Shown here one piece after another: positions 61,938 to 64,000 of a stretch of 64,000 bases of DNA; the stretch's first letter is position 1, and each line of letters begins with the position of its first letter. The notes under the pieces are model-generated. The model had not been told where the DNA came from and made no database searches. It saw only the letters and a list, made by a program, of their open reading frames with translations. The position numbers were made by a program, and so were the translations under genes. Where the stretch lies: contig CP128836.1 in the NCBI GenBank assembly GCA_030388825.1, forward strand, positions 558,001-622,000. The letters are read 5' to 3'. Origin of the DNA: Rossellomorea sp. AcN35-11 (GTDB taxonomy: Bacteria; Bacillota; Bacilli; Bacillales; Bacillaceae_B).

Positions 61938-62249
61938 TTATTTTATTAGAGTAAATCGTTTTTCATAATGAGAACCTACTAGATGCTTATAACCAAAGAA
62001 GTCGTTTACTTCTCTAGCCCATTTCTTCCCTTCTCTATCCCAATAAATCACATGAGGTAATTCTGCGTCAAGAACCAACAACCCTTCGAGCATGTATAGA
62101 TCCACATTATGAGTATCTTCATGGTACCTAGCACTTACTTTCTTCATACCACCTAAAATTTCTTTAGGAATATCACTTAATGGTATAGCAATACCCATAA
62201 ATGCATAATCATTTCCTTTGAAATGGGAGTATCGATCCCCTCGTTTCAT
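61938..62249 (-). CDS. Unknown 103-residue protein
   Basis: TAAGGAGGAAATGGT precedes the ATG. Beta-rich, beginning GDRYSHFKGNDYAFMGIAIP, an order seen in DUF1653-type small barrels (GxYxHxKGNxY), but this is only a resemblance. Second gene of a pair, 24 bp after the membrane protein. Confidence 0.6.
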   Translation of the reverse strand: MKRGDRYSHFKGNDYAFMGIAIPLSDIPKEILGGMKKVSARYHEDTHNVDLYMLEGLLVLDAELPHVIYWDREGKKWAREVNDFFGYKHLVGSHYEKRFTLIK

Positions 62250-62273
62250 ACCATTTCCTCCTTAGAATTCAAT

Positions 62274-62672
62274 TTATCTATGCTTATTGTAGTGTTCTTC
62301 GAAATCTTCAGCCGTTTTAAGTTTAGTGAAGTTTTCTTTCAAAAGATGCAATTCCACTTCTTCTGAAATTAAGTCCATTTTTATAACAGCATACTCTTCT
62401 TCACCTACAAGGTCATAAAGTATGTCTTTTTCAAATACCCAAATTGATTTTCGCTCTCCGTCTTCACCCAAATATTCGAAAGTCATTTTCGCGCCAGTTA
62501 TCAAACTCCCCTTCGAAGTTAGGTAGTATTTATCAGTCTTTTTCATATTAACAGTTAGTTCACTCTTACTTTCTTCCACCACTTCATGAATATAAGATCC
62601 TAGCCCCCAAAAGAAAAACCACACGATTCCTACGAAAACAAGAAACGTTAATCCATATTTTATTGCTCTCAT
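62274..62672 (-). CDS. Membrane-anchored protein of unknown function
   Basis: 132 residues; GGAGGGTGAATGGAAAACT precedes the ATG. One N-terminal membrane helix (YGLTFLVFVGIVWFFFWGLG), then a beta-rich domain (KGSLITGAKMTFEYLG, then EVELHLLKENF) outside or in the cytoplasm. Own shared-class promoter. Confidence 0.65.
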   Translation of the reverse strand: MRAIKYGLTFLVFVGIVWFFFWGLGSYIHEVVEESKSELTVNMKKTDKYYLTSKGSLITGAKMTFEYLGEDGERKSIWVFEKDILYDLVGEEEYAVIKMDLISEEVELHLLKENFTKLKTAEDFEEHYNKHR

Positions 62673-62707
62673 AGTTTTCCATTCACCCTCCGCTATGTAT
62701 ATGCTCT

Positions 62708-62746
62708 AACATATCATCTATACGTTATGGAGGATACAAAAAGCGA
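62708..62746 (-). promoter_or_regulatory. Shared-class promoter
   Basis: Leftward TCGCT-N5-TATCC-N18-TATGTT, fused to the T-tract of the terminator at 62745-62783. Confidence 0.7.
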
Positions 62747-62783
62747 AAACCCCACTCATACGATTTTAGGAGTGGGGTTCATT
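62745..62783 (-). terminator. Terminator fused to a promoter
   Basis: AACCCCACTC/GAGTGGGGTT stem whose T residues begin the next promoter's TTCGCT word. Confidence 0.8.
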
Positions 62784-62798
62784 TAAGTACAATTAATT

Positions 62799-62996
62799 TT
62801 AGAGTGAATTACTATAGATAAGATTGGCTATCTTGAAGACCGCAGCTTCAGGGATATCATATTTCTCCGCAATTTCAATATTTGTATACCCATCTTCTTT
62901 AAATTGAATAAACTCTTCTTTAGAAAAAAGGCGTGTTAAATTGGATTCATTGGAGTGTATTAATTTTAAGTGTGTCGGCCTTTCAGTGTCAGTCAA
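62799..62996 (-). CDS. Small helix-turn-helix protein
   Basis: 65 residues from a TTG preceded by AGAGGGGTGATATGT. EFIQFKEDGYTNIEIAEKYDIP then EAAVFKIANL is a resolvase/Hin-type helix-turn-helix. Its small size suggests a minimal regulator. Targets unknown. Confidence 0.65.
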   Translation of the reverse strand: MTDTERPTHLKLIHSNESNLTRLFSKEEFIQFKEDGYTNIEIAEKYDIPEAAVFKIANLIYSNSL

Positions 62997-63099
62997 ACAT
63001 ATCACCCCTCTGCTTTAATACTCCTAAGAGTATACATACCTTTTCCCCTTACTGTCACCCCCATAAACTCCACCAATTCTTGGTATTCCGATTGGTATT

Positions 63100-63252
63100 T
63101 TAAAATTTTTCCCATGTACCTTCTTCCAAACAGTGAGGGCACTGGGTCTTCTCATCTCCATCAGCACACGCCTCACAAAATAAAGAATCGCATTTAGAAC
63201 ACTTCCCTGATTCCTTTATTTCTTTCATACAATTAGGGCAAACTTGCTCCAT
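63100..63252 (-). CDS. Small zinc-ribbon protein (50 residues)
   Basis: The ATG preceded by GGGAGGAAATTAAG gives MEQVCPNCMKEIKESGKCSK. Four CxxC pairs (CPNC, CSKC, CEAC, CPHC) make two likely zinc knuckles. Often seen in small element-encoded DNA- or RNA-binding proteins. Confidence 0.7.
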   Translation of the reverse strand: MEQVCPNCMKEIKESGKCSKCDSLFCEACADGDEKTQCPHCLEEGTWEKF

Positions 63253-63280
63253 CTTAATTTCCTCCCTTCTAAAACACAAA

Positions 63281-63313
63281 AGGAGCACTACCAAAAATCA
63301 GTAGTACTCCTAC
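63281..63313 (-). terminator. Intrinsic terminator
   Basis: AGGAGTACTAC/GTAGTGCTCCT stem with T-rich TTTTGTGTTTT on the minus strand. Confidence 0.75.
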
Positions 63314-63359
63314 ATATATTTAAAGTATAAGTGAATAACTTTTAGTGTCCAAGCAATAC

Positions 63360-63686
63360 TTATGGTATGAATATCAATATTTCATAGGCAGCAACTAAGA
63401 CACTCAATAACCAGTATTTCTCTTCGTCATTGAACACTTTACCACTCAACGGGTAATGCTTCCCTGGATCCTTTTTACCCAACTTCCTAAGTTCAATTTC
63501 TCTATAAATATCATCTTCATCTAAAATGATCTCTTCCCAATCAAATTCAACTCCAGCGATGTAGAGTTTATCCCCTGAAATTGTAGCCACCCATTGATTA
63601 CCCATTGAATTTTGAAAATAGTACATAGCGCTCTCCGCCCATAACGGGGCATTCCCTGCGAGCTTTTTGCTTATTGTCACTTCCAT
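63360..63686 (-). CDS. Unknown 108-residue protein
   Basis: Start at the ATG preceded by AAGGAGATGGAGTA; an ATG six codons earlier overlaps the site. Beta-rich first half (NQWVATISGDKLYIAGVEF), hydrophobic C-terminal helix (YWLLSVLVAAYEILIFI) that may associate with the membrane. Driven by a shared-class promoter. Confidence 0.6.
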   Translation of the reverse strand: MEVTISKKLAGNAPLWAESAMYYFQNSMGNQWVATISGDKLYIAGVEFDWEEIILDEDDIYREIELRKLGKKDPGKHYPLSGKVFNDEEKYWLLSVLVAAYEILIFIP

Positions 63687-63725
63687 TACTCCATCTCCTT
63701 GCACTGTTAATTACCTTCTCCTTAG

Positions 63726-63764
63726 AAGATAACACCATCTACCTTAGATGGATAACGAAAGCGA
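63726..63764 (-). promoter_or_regulatory. Shared-class promoter
   Basis: Leftward TCGCT-N5-TATCC-N18-TATCTT. Confidence 0.7.
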
Positions 63765-63915
63765 TAACCAACCTTTCCTTAAAACCCAAGATTATTCATA
63801 TTTACTCCAGGAAACCATTAAAAGATAGGATGAAATCAACAGTATTATGCATCTACACCTTTTCCGATTTGGAATAGTGCAACTATGTCCTTTTATGAAT
63901 AAGCACCATAAAAGT

Positions 63916-63945
63916 TTGACAATTGTGTGAACAAATTCAGATAAT
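63916..63945 (+). promoter_or_regulatory. Sigma-A-type promoter
   Basis: TTGACA-N18-GATAAT on the plus strand, the clearest canonical promoter of the window, 21 bp before the start of the last gene. Confidence 0.65.
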
Positions 63946-63966
63946 ATAGTTAAAAGAGGTGATTAG

Positions 63967-64000
63967 ATGAAAAGTATGTTTACTACTGTAAGTTTTTTTA
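63967..64000 (+). CDS. Start of a gene cut by the window edge
   Basis: AGAGGTGATTAG precedes an ATG giving MKSMFTTVSFF before the sequence ends. Possibly a signal peptide; nothing more can be said. Confidence 0.5.
   Translation, partial: MKSMFTTVSFF

Overview
The window is low-GC Firmicute DNA, most likely from a Bacillaceae (Bacillus-like) host. The evidence is strong AGGAGG-type ribosome sites, TTG and GTG starts, sigma-A-like promoters, a Gram-positive PolC replicase, a PrsA-type foldase lipoprotein and CWB2 or choline-binding-type wall-anchoring repeats. Nearly all genes lie on the minus strand, most are unrecognised, and no rRNA, tRNA or ribosomal protein gene was seen. polC, cheR and mltG all sit outside their usual Bacillus chromosomal neighbourhoods. 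I therefore read this as part of a large accessory replicon or island (megaplasmid, phage-plasmid or similar), though no replication initiator or partition gene lies inside the window to prove it.

Layout. 0-8.7 kb: lipoprotein, GNAT enzyme, cysteine-rich and unknown proteins, and a GIY-YIG protein. 8.7-13.8 kb: small unknown genes separated by a repeat family built from CCGCTCC/GGAGCGG arms and TTCCCTTA units, plus two copies of a structured element with a GNRA-capped hairpin. 13.8-17.2 kb: unknown genes and an AbrB-type domain fused to a P-loop ATPase. 17.4-23.9 kb: a complete jetABCD (Wadjet) anti-plasmid operon with overlapping genes, followed by a HTH plus integrase-fold-like regulator. 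25-34 kb: small membrane and unknown proteins, tandem paralogues, homing-endonuclease-associated repeat proteins and a second GIY-YIG protein. 34.15-36.39 kb: an IS200/IS605 element with a frameshifted tnpA and an atypical tnpB, apparently inserted in a gene. 36.4-47 kb: an envelope block (PAP2 phosphatase, glucosaminidase, cheR-mltG-prsA operon, spermidine-synthase-like membrane protein, CWB2 protein). 50-51.4 kb: a HTH-TPR (RRNPP) regulator divergent from a frameshifted secreted signalling propeptide gene. 52-57 kb: membrane, zinc-ribbon and DacA-type genes. 57.3-61.6 kb: a full-length polC. The rest is small unknown genes.

The strongest new signal is a shared promoter architecture. On the minus strand, 25 sites carry two 5-bp half-sites one helical turn apart (TCGCT/C, N5, then T-N-K-C-C) followed, in 21 of 25 cases, exactly 18 bp later by a TANNNT -10 box, a short distance upstream of a gene start. 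The same module drives the Wadjet operon, the cheR-mltG-prsA operon, dacA, PAP2, the glucosaminidase and many unknown genes. Several sites directly abut the U-tract of the preceding gene's terminator. I infer an element-wide regulon run by an activator (or alternative sigma factor) not identified here. Its use also revealed a hidden 73-codon gene with an apparent ACG start.
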